From the NCBI RefSeq assembly GCF_900218065.1, contig NZ_OBMU01000002.1, positions 227,312 through 264,206 on the forward strand: 36,895 nucleotides of DNA. Direction: 5' to 3'. The DNA comes from Novosphingobium sp. Chol11. Lineage in GTDB: Bacteria > Pseudomonadota > Alphaproteobacteria > Sphingomonadales > Sphingomonadaceae. The translations under genes were made by a program, and so were the position numbers. Shown piece after piece: positions 27,044-35,478 of this stretch; the stretch's first letter is position 1; the number at the start of each line of letters is the position of its first letter. Below the pieces are notes generated by a model. That model ran no database searches. It had not been told where the DNA came from and was given only the letters and a program-made list of their open reading frames with translations.

Positions 27044-29413
27044 TTGGCTGATAGGCTCGCAATTACGCGGCGTATGTTCATTGCCTCTACTGCTCTAGCG
27101 ACGCCGGTAGCCGCGATGGCTAGCGGTGTGGACAGGGCAGTGTATCGCGATCCTAAGGCTCGGATCGAAGATCGCGTCCGCGATCTGCTGAGCCGGATGA
27201 CCCTGGAGGAGAAGGCCGCACAGATGCGGTCGATGGCGTACACCAAGTCGTTGTTCCTCGACGGAGACAATTTCTCACCAGAAAAGGCGAAGCAGGTTTT
27301 CGTCAGCGGCATCGGGCAGATCGGCAACCCGAGCGATACAAACGGTACGGCCAGGTCGGCCAAGGACGCCTATCGCACCGTGGGGGAAACGATTGACTTG
27401 GTGAACGCCATCCAGCGGCACCTTGTCGAAAATACCCGTCTCGGCATCCCAGCCCTGTTCCATGAGGAAACCGCTCATGGCCTGAAGGCGCGAGACGCGA
27501 CTATCTTTCCGATTCCCTTGGGCCTTGGCAGCACCTGGGATCCGGCGCTGGTCCAGCAGGCGTACGAACTGGCGGCGCGAGAGGCCCGCCTGCGGGGCGC
27601 TACCGTCGCGCTCAGTCCGGTTCTGGACCTTGCCCGCGATCCGCGCTTCGGCCGGGTCGAGGAATTCTTCAGCGAAGATCCCTATCTGGTCAGCCGGATG
27701 GGCATCGCCTCAGTGCGTGGGCAGCAGGGGCAGCGACCCTTGGCGGCGGACAAGGTGTTCGTGACGCTCAAACACTTCATTCACGGCGCACCCGAGAGCG
27801 GGCTCAATATCGGTCCAGCTGACATGAGCGAGCGGACGCTGCGCGAGAATTTCCTCGTACCCTTCGCGCAGGTAATCAAAAACGCCGACCCTGCCGTGAT
27901 CATGCCTTCGTACAACGAGCTTGGGGGCGTTCCCTCCCACGCCAACTACGAGCTTCTGCAACGTACCGGACGCGAGCGGCTTGGCTTTCGCGGGGCGTAT
28001 TTTAGCGATTATGGCGGGGTCACCAATTTGATCACGCATCATCAAATGGCGGCGAATGACGATGATGCCGCCGTGCTGGCGGTTCATGCAGGCATCGATG
28101 CCGAAATGCCGGACGGTCAAGCCTATGCACGGTTGCCCGAGCTGGTGCGCGCTGGCCGGATCCCCGAAGCCAGCATCGACGCCGCGGTATCCCGCATTTT
28201 GGCGCTCAAGTTCGAGGCTGGTCTGTTTGAGAATCCCTATCTGAACAAATCCCTCGCCCTGCGTCAGGTCAATGCGCCCGCCAGCAAGGCGATTGCACGC
28301 AAGGTCGCGCAGAAGTCTCTGGTGCTGCTGAAAAATGACGGTTTGCTGCCGATTGATCCGGCCAAGCCGCGCAAGATCGCAGTCATCGGACCGAACGCGG
28401 TTGAGCCATTGTTTGGCGGCTATTCATCCGTGAACGCGCAGGCGGTGGGGATATTGGCGGGCGTGAAAGCGGCTGCCGGGCGAGCGATCTCCATCGAGCA
28501 TGCCGAAGGTGTCCAGATCGTCAAACCCGACCCCACGGGTCAGCATCTGCCCGCCCGCGCCGCGCGCTACGCCGATCCGGCGGAGAATGCGACGCGCATA
28601 GCCCAGGCTGTGGAGGTCGCGAAACGGTCAGATGTCATCCTGTTGGTCGTCGGCGACGTGCCGGAAATCACCCGCGAGGCGATCCATGCTGGAGCGCCGG
28701 GCGATCGTAACAGCCTGAACCTGTTCGGCGATCAGGACGCGCTGGTGGATGCGATGATCGCGACAGGCAAGCCGATTGTTGCCTTGCTGATCAACGGGCG
28801 TCCGCTCACGGTTAGTCGCCTGGCCGAAAAGGCCAATGCTCTGGTGGAGGGCTGGTATCTCGGCCAGGAGGGAGGGAACGCCTTTGCCGATATGCTTTTC
28901 GGCAAGGTCAATCCGGGTGGCAAACTGCCGATCACCTTTCCCCGGTCGGTTGGCGACCTGCCAGTGTTCTACAACAAGCATTCTTCAGCCAAGATTGGCC
29001 AGCGCTATGTAGAAGCCAAGCCGACGCCGCTTTTTCCTTTCGGTTATGGCCTGAGTTACACGACGTTCGAGATGACCGCGCCGCGCCTCGCGAAGGCCAC
29101 CATTGCGGTCGGCGAAACAGCAATCGTGGAGGTGGACGTCACAAATACGGGACAAAGGCCAGGCGATGAAGTGGTCCAGCTCTATGTCCGCGATGATGTA
29201 AGTTCCGTGCCGCGACCGGTACTGGAGTTGCGCGGATTTGAACGGGTGACCTTGAAGCCAGGTGAAAAGCGCACTGTGCAGTTCCGCCTTGATACCGACA
29301 GCCTGGCATTCTGGAACATCGACATGAACTATGTCGTGGAACCGGGCACTTTCACGATTCACGCCGGTCCGAACTCGGTCGATCTGAAGTCGGTGAAGCT
29401 TACGGTTGCCTGA
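27044..29413 (+). CDS. Exported GH3-family glycosidase (first copy)
   Basis: 789 residues from a TTG at 27044, chosen because ACGGAGAA lies 7 bp before and because it restores a complete twin-arginine signal (AITRRMFIAST...AAMA); the ATG at 27074 would cut the two arginines. GH3 features: DRVRDLLSRMTLEEKAAQM, HEETAHGLKARDATIFPIPLGLGSTWDP, ARDPRFGRVEEFFSEDPYL, KHFIHGAPESGLN and nucleophile Asp in YFSDYGG (D322). The second alpha/beta domain (LVLLKNDGLLPI, VGDVPEITREA) and a C-terminal FnIII-like domain follow (FPFGYGLSYTTFE). It removes beta-linked glucose, xylose or similar. GH39 follows 50 bp later. Confidence 0.9.
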   Translation: MADRLAITRRMFIASTALATPVAAMASGVDRAVYRDPKARIEDRVRDLLSRMTLEEKAAQMRSMAYTKSLFLDGDNFSPEKAKQVFVSGIGQIGNPSDTNGTARSAKDAYRTVGETIDLVNAIQRHLVENTRLGIPALFHEETAHGLKARDATIFPIPLGLGSTWDPALVQQAYELAAREARLRGATVALSPVLDLARDPRFGRVEEFFSEDPYLVSRMGIASVRGQQGQRPLAADKVFVTLKHFIHGAPESGLNIGPADMSERTLRENFLVPFAQVIKNADPAVIMPSYNELGGVPSHANYELLQRTGRERLGFRGAYFSDYGGVTNLITHHQMAANDDDAAVLAVHAGIDAEMPDGQAYARLPELVRAGRIPEASIDAAVSRILALKFEAGLFENPYLNKSLALRQVNAPASKAIARKVAQKSLVLLKNDGLLPIDPAKPRKIAVIGPNAVEPLFGGYSSVNAQAVGILAGVKAAAGRAISIEHAEGVQIVKPDPTGQHLPARAARYADPAENATRIAQAVEVAKRSDVILLVVGDVPEITREAIHAGAPGDRNSLNLFGDQDALVDAMIATGKPIVALLINGRPLTVSRLAEKANALVEGWYLGQEGGNAFADMLFGKVNPGGKLPITFPRSVGDLPVFYNKHSSAKIGQRYVEAKPTPLFPFGYGLSYTTFEMTAPRLAKATIAVGETAIVEVDVTNTGQRPGDEVVQLYVRDDVSSVPRPVLELRGFERVTLKPGEKRTVQFRLDTDSLAFWNIDMNYVVEPGTFTIHAGPNSVDLKSVKLTVA

Positions 29414-29463
29414 CCAGCGACATTAGCAAAGGTGGCGCGCGCCGACCGCGCACAGGAGTGAAG

Positions 29464-30984
29464 ATGATGTGGGATCGCCGCGAAATAATTGGTGCCGGAG
29501 CAGCAGTCTTGGCTTCTTCTGCTCTTACTAAGCCGTCTTTTGGCCAGACCGATACCGAGCATGTGGAGATCGATCTTCGCCACGAGACGGGCGCGCTGGA
29601 TCATATCTGGTCGCGTTGCGCGGGATCGGATCGGGCCTCCGCCACGATGCGGGAAAGTTGGCGGCATGATCTGGAGCGGTTCAGGGTCGAAACGGGCCTG
29701 GAACGCGTGCGGTTTCACGGCATATTCAACGATGATCTTGGCGTCTGGCCCGGAGGGATGAACGGCAAGGATCCAAATTTCCAGAATGTCGATGAAGTCT
29801 ATGACGGCGTTCTGGCGAGGGGAGTGCAGCCTTTCGTTGAGTTGAGCTTCATGCCCAAGAAGCTCGCCAGCGGGAACACAAAGCTGAATTTCACCTACAA
29901 CGCCAATATCACTCCGCCAGCGTCGCCGCAGGCATGGGGCGATTTTATCGGCGTTTTCGTGCGCCACCTGATCGATCGCTATGGTCTGGGCACAGTACGC
30001 CAGTGGTATTTCGAGGTTTGGAACGAGCCCAACTTGAGCTGGTTCTTCAGCGGTACGCAAGCGGACTATTTCGCTATGTACAAGGCCGCGGCGCGCGCGA
30101 TCAAGGCGGTAGACCCCAAGTTGCGCGTGGGCGGCCCCTCCACCGCGGCGGCACAATGGATGCCGGAGTTTCTCGGCTTTTGCGCTCAGGAAAATCTGCC
30201 CGTCGATTTTGTTTCGACGCATATCTATGCGGGCGATGACCAGAAGGAACTGTTTGGCGAGGCGAATAAAATTCCTCACAAGGATGTGATCCCCGCAGCC
30301 ATGGCCAAGGTACGGAGCCAGATCGACGCGACGCTATACAAGGGCGCGGAACTGTGGCTATCGGAATGGTCGTCCGACAGTCCCGCGATGATCGCCCATG
30401 TCATCAGCAATTGCCTGCCTTACTGCCACGCCATGTCGCAATGGTGCATCAGCAATGTGTTCGAAGAGATCAACTTCCCCAATTTCATCCTGAAGGAAGG
30501 CGACGGCGGCTGGGGCATGATCGCCCAGCGCGGCATCCCGCGCCCGTCCTTCAACACCTACAAGCTGCTGCACCGGCTGGGTCAGCGCAGGCTGGCGACC
30601 ACCGGACCGGCTCTTGCGAGCAAGATCAGGAACGGCGCAGCTGCACTGATATGGAATCTTGCCGAAGTGAAGCAGCCTTCCGGGATACCGGGCATGAGCA
30701 ACGAGCGGATCGTCACGGGCGAACGCAAGAAGATTAAGGTCAAGCTGAAGGGCGCTTCTCCAGGAAAGAGCGTGCGGGTCAGCTATGTCGATCAGGAGCG
30801 GGGTTCGCCTCTCCCGAAGTGGCGAGAATTGGGGTCGCCGCAATATCCCAGAAAGGATCAAATCGATCAGATCCGCCGGGCTGCCGAACTCGCGCCGCCG
30901 GAAACGCGGCGCCTGGATAAAGAGGGCGTCTTGACGCTGGACCTGCCGCCTGAAGGCGTCGCATTGGTTGAAATGTTTGAATGA
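29464..30984 (+). CDS. Exported GH39-family glycosidase (second copy)
   Basis: 506 residues from the ATG at 29464; AGGAG (29454-29458) leaves 5 bp to it and 8 bp to the next ATG at 29467, and overlaps a GTG at 29458. A twin-arginine signal (DRREIIGAG...PSFGQ) is present. Acid/base Glu in EVWNEPN (E188) and nucleophile in LWLSEWSSDS (E301). It is collinear with the first GH39 over its whole length, sharing DHIWSR, VRFHGIFNDD, VQPFVELSFMP, VSTHIY and the C-terminal SYVDQERGSP and LDLPPEGVALVE blocks. It follows GH3 by 50 bp and likely shares its promoter at 26939. The two copies probably differ in sugar or linkage. Confidence 0.87.
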   Translation: MMWDRREIIGAGAAVLASSALTKPSFGQTDTEHVEIDLRHETGALDHIWSRCAGSDRASATMRESWRHDLERFRVETGLERVRFHGIFNDDLGVWPGGMNGKDPNFQNVDEVYDGVLARGVQPFVELSFMPKKLASGNTKLNFTYNANITPPASPQAWGDFIGVFVRHLIDRYGLGTVRQWYFEVWNEPNLSWFFSGTQADYFAMYKAAARAIKAVDPKLRVGGPSTAAAQWMPEFLGFCAQENLPVDFVSTHIYAGDDQKELFGEANKIPHKDVIPAAMAKVRSQIDATLYKGAELWLSEWSSDSPAMIAHVISNCLPYCHAMSQWCISNVFEEINFPNFILKEGDGGWGMIAQRGIPRPSFNTYKLLHRLGQRRLATTGPALASKIRNGAAALIWNLAEVKQPSGIPGMSNERIVTGERKKIKVKLKGASPGKSVRVSYVDQERGSPLPKWRELGSPQYPRKDQIDQIRRAAELAPPETRRLDKEGVLTLDLPPEGVALVEMFE

Positions 30985-31073
30985 ATAGCGGCCTAAATTC
31001 GCTTTTGTGGGCGTCTTGTGGTGCAGGCGATAACTTCATAAGTGAGACTGCCTAACGAAGACGGGACATCTGG

Positions 31074-31757
31074 GTGAAGGAATCGAAGAAGCGCGGTTCG
31101 CCGGTTGACGCAAAGCCTAAACCTCAAGCCACGCGGGTTAGGCGCATGGGACGCCCGCCAACCAAGAAAGCGGGCGAGATAGAGGAAGCTATTCTGTCAG
31201 CGGCGAAGGAAATGTTCCTGTCGCTCGGCTATGAAGCAACCTCGATGGAAGCGGTGGCGCAGGCGGCCGGTGTTTCCAAACGAACATTGTACATCCGTCA
31301 TTCGACCAAGGAAGCGTTGATAAAGTCTGTAGTGGAAGATCGCATCCGCACCTGGTCTAACGAAGCAAGTGCCCGCAACAGCGAGGTGCCCGAGACATTT
31401 CCCGAAAGCCTGAAGCGGCACGCCCAGACCTTTGTCCACATGCTTGCCAACCCTGAAGTTCGGCAATTTGATCGGCTGATCTTGACGACGGCCCATCGCT
31501 TCCCCGAGATCGCTGAATCTTTCTACAACCTCGGCTACAATTACGAGCTCGGCTTCCTCACGAACGAAATCATCATAGGGACGCAGAACGATGCTGTGCC
31601 TCCTAAGGAGCCCAAGCGCGTAGCGCTGCAGTTGTTGAGTATGATCCAGGGGTGGCGCAGGACCGAGGAAACGGTGCGCGAGATCAGCACTGAAGAAGCG
31701 GCGGAATTCGCGTCTCAGGCGGTGGACGTGCTGTTGCGTGGTAGGGACAGTTGGTAA
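31074..31757 (+). CDS. TetR/AcrR-family transcriptional regulator (second copy)
   Basis: 227 residues from a GTG at 31074; an ATG at 31146 (MGRPPTKKAGEIE) is an equally plausible start and would drop a basic 24-residue leader. The TetR helix-turn-helix is at about 37-85 (AKEMFLSLGYEATSMEAVAQ, GVSKRTLYIRHSTKEAL), with an AefR-type C-terminal domain (LILTTAHRFPEIAESFY) ending in VLLRGRDSW. It has the same domain type and ending as the TetR at 13366, so the two are related but diverged. It lies 89 bp after GH39 on the same strand. It could govern the GH3-GH39 and ThuA-GH3 genes, but no operator can be assigned with confidence. Confidence 0.85.
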   Translation: MKESKKRGSPVDAKPKPQATRVRRMGRPPTKKAGEIEEAILSAAKEMFLSLGYEATSMEAVAQAAGVSKRTLYIRHSTKEALIKSVVEDRIRTWSNEASARNSEVPETFPESLKRHAQTFVHMLANPEVRQFDRLILTTAHRFPEIAESFYNLGYNYELGFLTNEIIIGTQNDAVPPKEPKRVALQLLSMIQGWRRTEETVREISTEEAAEFASQAVDVLLRGRDSW

Positions 31758-31776
31758 AGTATTGGCCTGGTTGACA

Positions 31777-31810
31777 CGATTGGCCGGAGCATATGACAGC
31801 CGGCCAATCG
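31777..31810. terminator. Hairpin between TetR and the small secreted protein gene
   Basis: CGATTGGCCGG and CCGGCCAATCG form a perfect 11-bp stem around a 12-nt loop between two convergent genes. There is no long T-run; still, place and stem quality suggest a shared bidirectional terminator. Confidence 0.6.
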
Positions 31811-31818
31811 CGCGAGGC

Positions 31819-32103
31819 TTACTTGGCCTTCAGTTTGGCGAGGTCGGCGTCGACATCGGCAAGTACCTTGTCCGTGATCTGATCCGGCGAATATTGCTGA
31901 ATATCCTTCAACGTCATCGAACGAGCCATATCGACCTGATCATTCGTGGTCATGCCGGGAACGTGCTTTTCCAAAACAGCCTTTGCAGCGGGATCGTCAA
32001 GCAGGGCGCCGATTTCCGTCGTCGAGCTTGAATAAGCTGCCTGAGCAAAAGCGGGCAGGGGTGCCATCGCGACTACCGCGGCGACCAAGATCAATTTCTT
32101 CAT
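31819..32103 (-). CDS. Small secreted protein of unknown function
   Basis: 94 residues; ATG with GGAGAGAG at about 6 bp. A clean Sec signal peptide (MKKLILVAAVVAMAPLPAFAQA) is followed by a roughly 72-residue mature part rich in Asp, Ala and Lys and without cysteine: STTEIGALLDDPAAKAVLEK, then VPGMTTNDQVDMARSMTLKD. It is probably a helical periplasmic protein. Similar short proteins occur in other alphaproteobacteria as far as I recall, but I know no function. It is divergent from the ThuA gene, sharing the 132-bp upstream region that holds the 21-bp element. It could be a helper of the exported enzymes or simply a neighbour. Confidence 0.8.
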   Translation of the reverse strand: MKKLILVAAVVAMAPLPAFAQAAYSSSTTEIGALLDDPAAKAVLEKHVPGMTTNDQVDMARSMTLKDIQQYSPDQITDKVLADVDADLAKLKAK

Positions 32104-32153
32104 TTTTCTCTCTCCATCATGAGTGGCAAACTATTTAGCAGGATGTTGGTTTA

Positions 32154-32195
32154 ATGCAACGAACCTGTTTACTTCTCCCGTGATAAAGCGCTATG
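32154..32195 (+). promoter_or_regulatory. ThuA-GH3 promoter region with cluster-specific 21-bp element
   Basis: ATGCAACG (32154-32161), 5 bp, GTTTACTT (32167-32174). A -10 is less clear than at the other two sites; GCTATG (32190-32195) lies 16 bp after TTTACT. The ThuA ATG at 32236 is about 40 bp further. It sits between divergent genes and might act on both. Confidence 0.5.
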
Positions 32196-32235
32196 CCTTG
32201 CCCGTTGCTGAACAACGTTGAGTAGGGGTGAGGTG

Positions 32236-33174
32236 ATGAAGGCGGTCGCGAAGCGGAAGGTGTTCCGGGTCCTTGGCGTGCTCGCCGTGATTTTGATCCT
32301 CGTTCTGGTGGGCCTGTCATTGATGTTCATGACCGCCGTAGGGCCGGGTAATTTTGGTCGGTTGGTCCTGGGCATTGGCAGCAGCTACGATAAGACGCCG
32401 CCGCAAATCTCCGCTAAGCTTGCCGACCCTGCTATTCTCATTTTTTCCAAGACCAATGGATTTCGCGACGACGCGCAGATAGTTGCGGCGAATCGTGCGC
32501 TGGAGGAGATTGCCCGTCAGCGTGGCTGGGGCAGCTATGCGACCGAGAATGCCGCCATATTCAACCCGGACCAGCTTGCCCGTTTCAAGGCTGTGATATG
32601 GAACAGCGTGAGCGGCGACGTCCTGACCTCGGAGCAACGTGCCGCCTTCCGCAAATGGATGGAGAAGGGCGGGGGCTTTGTCGGGCTGCACGGTGCGGGC
32701 GGCGATCCGCAATATGCCTGGCGCTGGTATGTCGATGACCTGATCGGGGCCCAGTTCATTGGTCATATCATGGACCCGCAATTCCAGATGGCTACGCTCG
32801 ATGTCGAAGATCGGAACCATCCCGCTACCCGTCATCTGGGCCCGACATGGCGCCGGACGGACGAATGGTATTCCTTTGCGACGAACCCTCGCGACAAGGG
32901 CTACCACATTCTCGCGACGATCGATGAGGGAACTTACCGCCCCGAAGAAAAACTGCTACCTTTCACCAAGCCGAAGGACATCCGCATGGGTGCCGATCAT
33001 CCGATGGTTTGGACGCATTGCGTGAAGGATGGACGCGCATTTTATTCCGCGCTGGGACACGCGGCCTCCACATATCGGGAACCGCAGCATCGTGAAATGA
33101 TCGCTGGAGCGATCAGCTGGGCCGCCGGGCTTCAAGGGCCGGGTTGCGCCAACGGCAAAGAAATAACCTCATAA
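32236..33174 (+). CDS. Membrane-anchored ThuA-like domain protein
   Basis: 312 residues from the ATG at 32236 with AGGGG 7 bp upstream; a TTG six codons earlier is less likely. One N-terminal transmembrane helix (VLGVLAVILILVLVGLSLMFM) is followed by a ThuA domain of glutamine-amidotransferase-like fold: ILIFSKTNGFRDD, VIWNSVSGDVLT, GGGFVGLHGAGGDPQYAW and IRMGADHPMVWTHCVKDGRAFYSALGHAASTY. ThuA proteins take part in trehalose and other glycoside use by 3-keto intermediates in rhizobia; the reaction here is unknown. Anchoring suggests a periplasmic role. The GH3 gene starts 45 bp later, so they form an operon under the element at 32154. Confidence 0.82.
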   Translation: MKAVAKRKVFRVLGVLAVILILVLVGLSLMFMTAVGPGNFGRLVLGIGSSYDKTPPQISAKLADPAILIFSKTNGFRDDAQIVAANRALEEIARQRGWGSYATENAAIFNPDQLARFKAVIWNSVSGDVLTSEQRAAFRKWMEKGGGFVGLHGAGGDPQYAWRWYVDDLIGAQFIGHIMDPQFQMATLDVEDRNHPATRHLGPTWRRTDEWYSFATNPRDKGYHILATIDEGTYRPEEKLLPFTKPKDIRMGADHPMVWTHCVKDGRAFYSALGHAASTYREPQHREMIAGAISWAAGLQGPGCANGKEITS

Positions 33175-33219
33175 TCAGCGGTCTGAAGACCCCTCTCTTT
33201 TTACTGGAGTTGCCTGAAA

Positions 33220-35478
33220 ATGTTGCGCCAGCCCAATGTCAGCCGCAGATCTGTCCTGATCAGCTCCGCCTGCCTTTTCGCATGGCAGGCCTCGGGAATC
33301 CCCGCTGCGATGGCCGCTGCCCGCCGTCCGCTTTCCAGCCGGGTCAAGTCGCTGATCGCTCAGATGACAATCGAAGAAAAGGCGGGGCAGCTGACGCTTA
33401 TGCCCACGCCTTGGACATCAGCAGCAGCAGCAAAGATCAATCCGGAAGCGGCCTTGCGCAACGTCGAGAATTTAACGGACGACGCGCAGGCCGGGCGGGT
33501 CGGCGGCGTGTTCAACGGTTTCGGGGTCGAGGCGCATCGCAAGCTTCAGACCGCAGCGATGAAGGGCCGCCTTGGCATTCCCATGATCTTCGCGGGCGAT
33601 GTGATCCACGGTTACCGCACGGTTTTCCCGGTGCCGCTCGGGGAAGCGGCAAGCTTTGACCCGGACCTCGCCGAGCGCACCGCCCGTGCGGCTGCCGAAG
33701 AAATGGCGGCAACCGGTTTCGACTGGGTCTTTGCGCCGATGGTGGACATAGGCCGGGACGCACGCTGGGGCCGTACGGTCGAAGGGGCGGGCGAGGATGT
33801 GCTGCTGTCGAGCGACATGGCTCGTGCGCGGACCCGCGGATTCCAGGGCCGCTCTCTTGCCGACGACGCTTCAGTTGCCGCCTGCATGAAGCATTTTGTG
33901 GCTTATGGGGCTGCGGAAAGCGGGCTGGACTATAACACGGCGGACATTTCGGAACGCACGCTGCGCGAAGTCTATCTGCCACCGTTCCAGGCCGCTGTGG
34001 ATGCAGGTTGCGCCACCGTTATGGCCGCCTTCGAGGATATCGCTGGTCGTCCAATCCATGGCGGCCGTGAGTTCCTGACCGACATATTGCGCGGTGAGAT
34101 GGGCTTCGATGGGCTGGTCGTCGGCGACTATAATGGCGATGTTGAAATCGCCGCGCGGGGCCTTGCAGCCGACGCAAGGGACGCCGCGCGGATCGCCATC
34201 ATGGCAGGGCTCGACATGAGCATGGCCAGCGGCATCTACCGCGATCATCTGCCTTCGTTGGTGCAGGCTGGCGAAGTGCCGATGGAGCGGGTGGATGAGG
34301 CGGTCGGCCGCGTCCTCGCGCTCAAGGAAAGGCTCGGTCTGTTTGAGGATCCTTTCCGCCGCATGGACCTGAAGCGGCAAAAGGCGCGCATGCGCACCAA
34401 GCCGGCGCTCTCGCTCGCACGCGAGGCGGCCCAACGTTCTATCGTCATGCTGAAGAATGACGGCGACCTTTTGCCTTTGCCGCGCGAGGGCAAGCGGATC
34501 GCCATCATCGGCCCCTTTGCGGAGGGACCCAGCAATCTGCACGGGCCTTGGACGCTCTTTGCTGACAATAAGGAAGCGGTCGATCTTGCCAGTGCCGTGC
34601 GAGCGGCGGTCAGTGACGCTTCGCTGATCAGCGTGGTGAAAGGTAGCGAGATTACAGCGCCGATCGAGGGCGGCATCGATGCAGCCGTGGCAGCCGCGCG
34701 ATCAGCGGATATCGTTATCCTTGCCGTGGGCGAACGCGAAGCGATGTCGGGCGAGGCGGCCTCGCGCGACTTGATCGTGGTTCCCGCCCCGCAGCAGGCC
34801 CTGGCAGAGGCGGTAGCCGCTGTCGGAAAGCCGATGATCGTCGCCTTGCGAAACGGCCGCGCACTCGCGCTGGAAGGCGCGATCCTTAATGCACCGGCGA
34901 TCCTCGTCACCTGGTTCCTGGGTTCGGAAATGGGCAATGCCGTGGCCGATATCCTGTTCGGCGCCACAGGTCCGTCGGGGCGCCTTCCAGTGAGCTTCCC
35001 GATTTCAGCAGGGCAGGTGCCTTATTATTACGCGCATCGCCGGCCCGGGCGTCCGGCCAACGCGCGATATATCACATCTAGATATGACGCTCGTTTCCCT
35101 TTCGGCCATGGCCTGACCTACGGGGAAATTAGCTATGCCGATCTTGTCACGTCCTCCAAGCAGATCCCGAAAGACGGCAGCTTGCGCGTGACCGTGACGA
35201 TCAAGAATGAGGGGAAATACGCTGCGAGGGAATTGGTGCAGCTATATGTCCAGGACGTCGTTGCAAGCGTCACCCAGCCTGTCCGGGAGCTGAAGGCATA
35301 TAAGCATGTCGATCTGCCGCCAAAACGATCGCAGCAGGTCACATTTGACCTGGCTGCGGCTGATCTCGCCTTCCTTGGTGTGGATCTGAAGCCCGTCGTC
35401 GAGACCGGAAAGTTCAAGCTGTGGGTCGCGCCTTCCGCCGAAGCTGCCGGCCTTGCCGAAGAATTCGAGGTCTCATGA
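33220..35478 (+). CDS. Exported GH3-family beta-glucosidase-like enzyme (second copy)
   Basis: 752 residues. Twin-arginine signal SRRSVLISSACLF...AAMAAA. BglX-like order: VKSLIAQMTIEEKAGQLTLM, IFAGDVIHGYRTVFPVPLGEAASFDPDLAE, FAPMVDIGRDARWGRTVEGAGED, CMKHFVAYGAAESGLDYN and nucleophile Asp in LVVGDYNGD (D303). The second domain (SIVMLKNDGDLLPL, VGEREAMSGEAASR) carries the usual acid/base region, and a FnIII-like C-terminal domain follows (PFGHGLTYGEI). The family clips terminal beta-glucose or beta-xylose in the periplasm. It is only moderately similar to the first GH3, so the two are not a recent duplication. Last gene of the ThuA operon. Confidence 0.92.
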   Translation: MLRQPNVSRRSVLISSACLFAWQASGIPAAMAAARRPLSSRVKSLIAQMTIEEKAGQLTLMPTPWTSAAAAKINPEAALRNVENLTDDAQAGRVGGVFNGFGVEAHRKLQTAAMKGRLGIPMIFAGDVIHGYRTVFPVPLGEAASFDPDLAERTARAAAEEMAATGFDWVFAPMVDIGRDARWGRTVEGAGEDVLLSSDMARARTRGFQGRSLADDASVAACMKHFVAYGAAESGLDYNTADISERTLREVYLPPFQAAVDAGCATVMAAFEDIAGRPIHGGREFLTDILRGEMGFDGLVVGDYNGDVEIAARGLAADARDAARIAIMAGLDMSMASGIYRDHLPSLVQAGEVPMERVDEAVGRVLALKERLGLFEDPFRRMDLKRQKARMRTKPALSLAREAAQRSIVMLKNDGDLLPLPREGKRIAIIGPFAEGPSNLHGPWTLFADNKEAVDLASAVRAAVSDASLISVVKGSEITAPIEGGIDAAVAAARSADIVILAVGEREAMSGEAASRDLIVVPAPQQALAEAVAAVGKPMIVALRNGRALALEGAILNAPAILVTWFLGSEMGNAVADILFGATGPSGRLPVSFPISAGQVPYYYAHRRPGRPANARYITSRYDARFPFGHGLTYGEISYADLVTSSKQIPKDGSLRVTVTIKNEGKYAARELVQLYVQDVVASVTQPVRELKAYKHVDLPPKRSQQVTFDLAAADLAFLGVDLKPVVETGKFKLWVAPSAEAAGLAEEFEVS

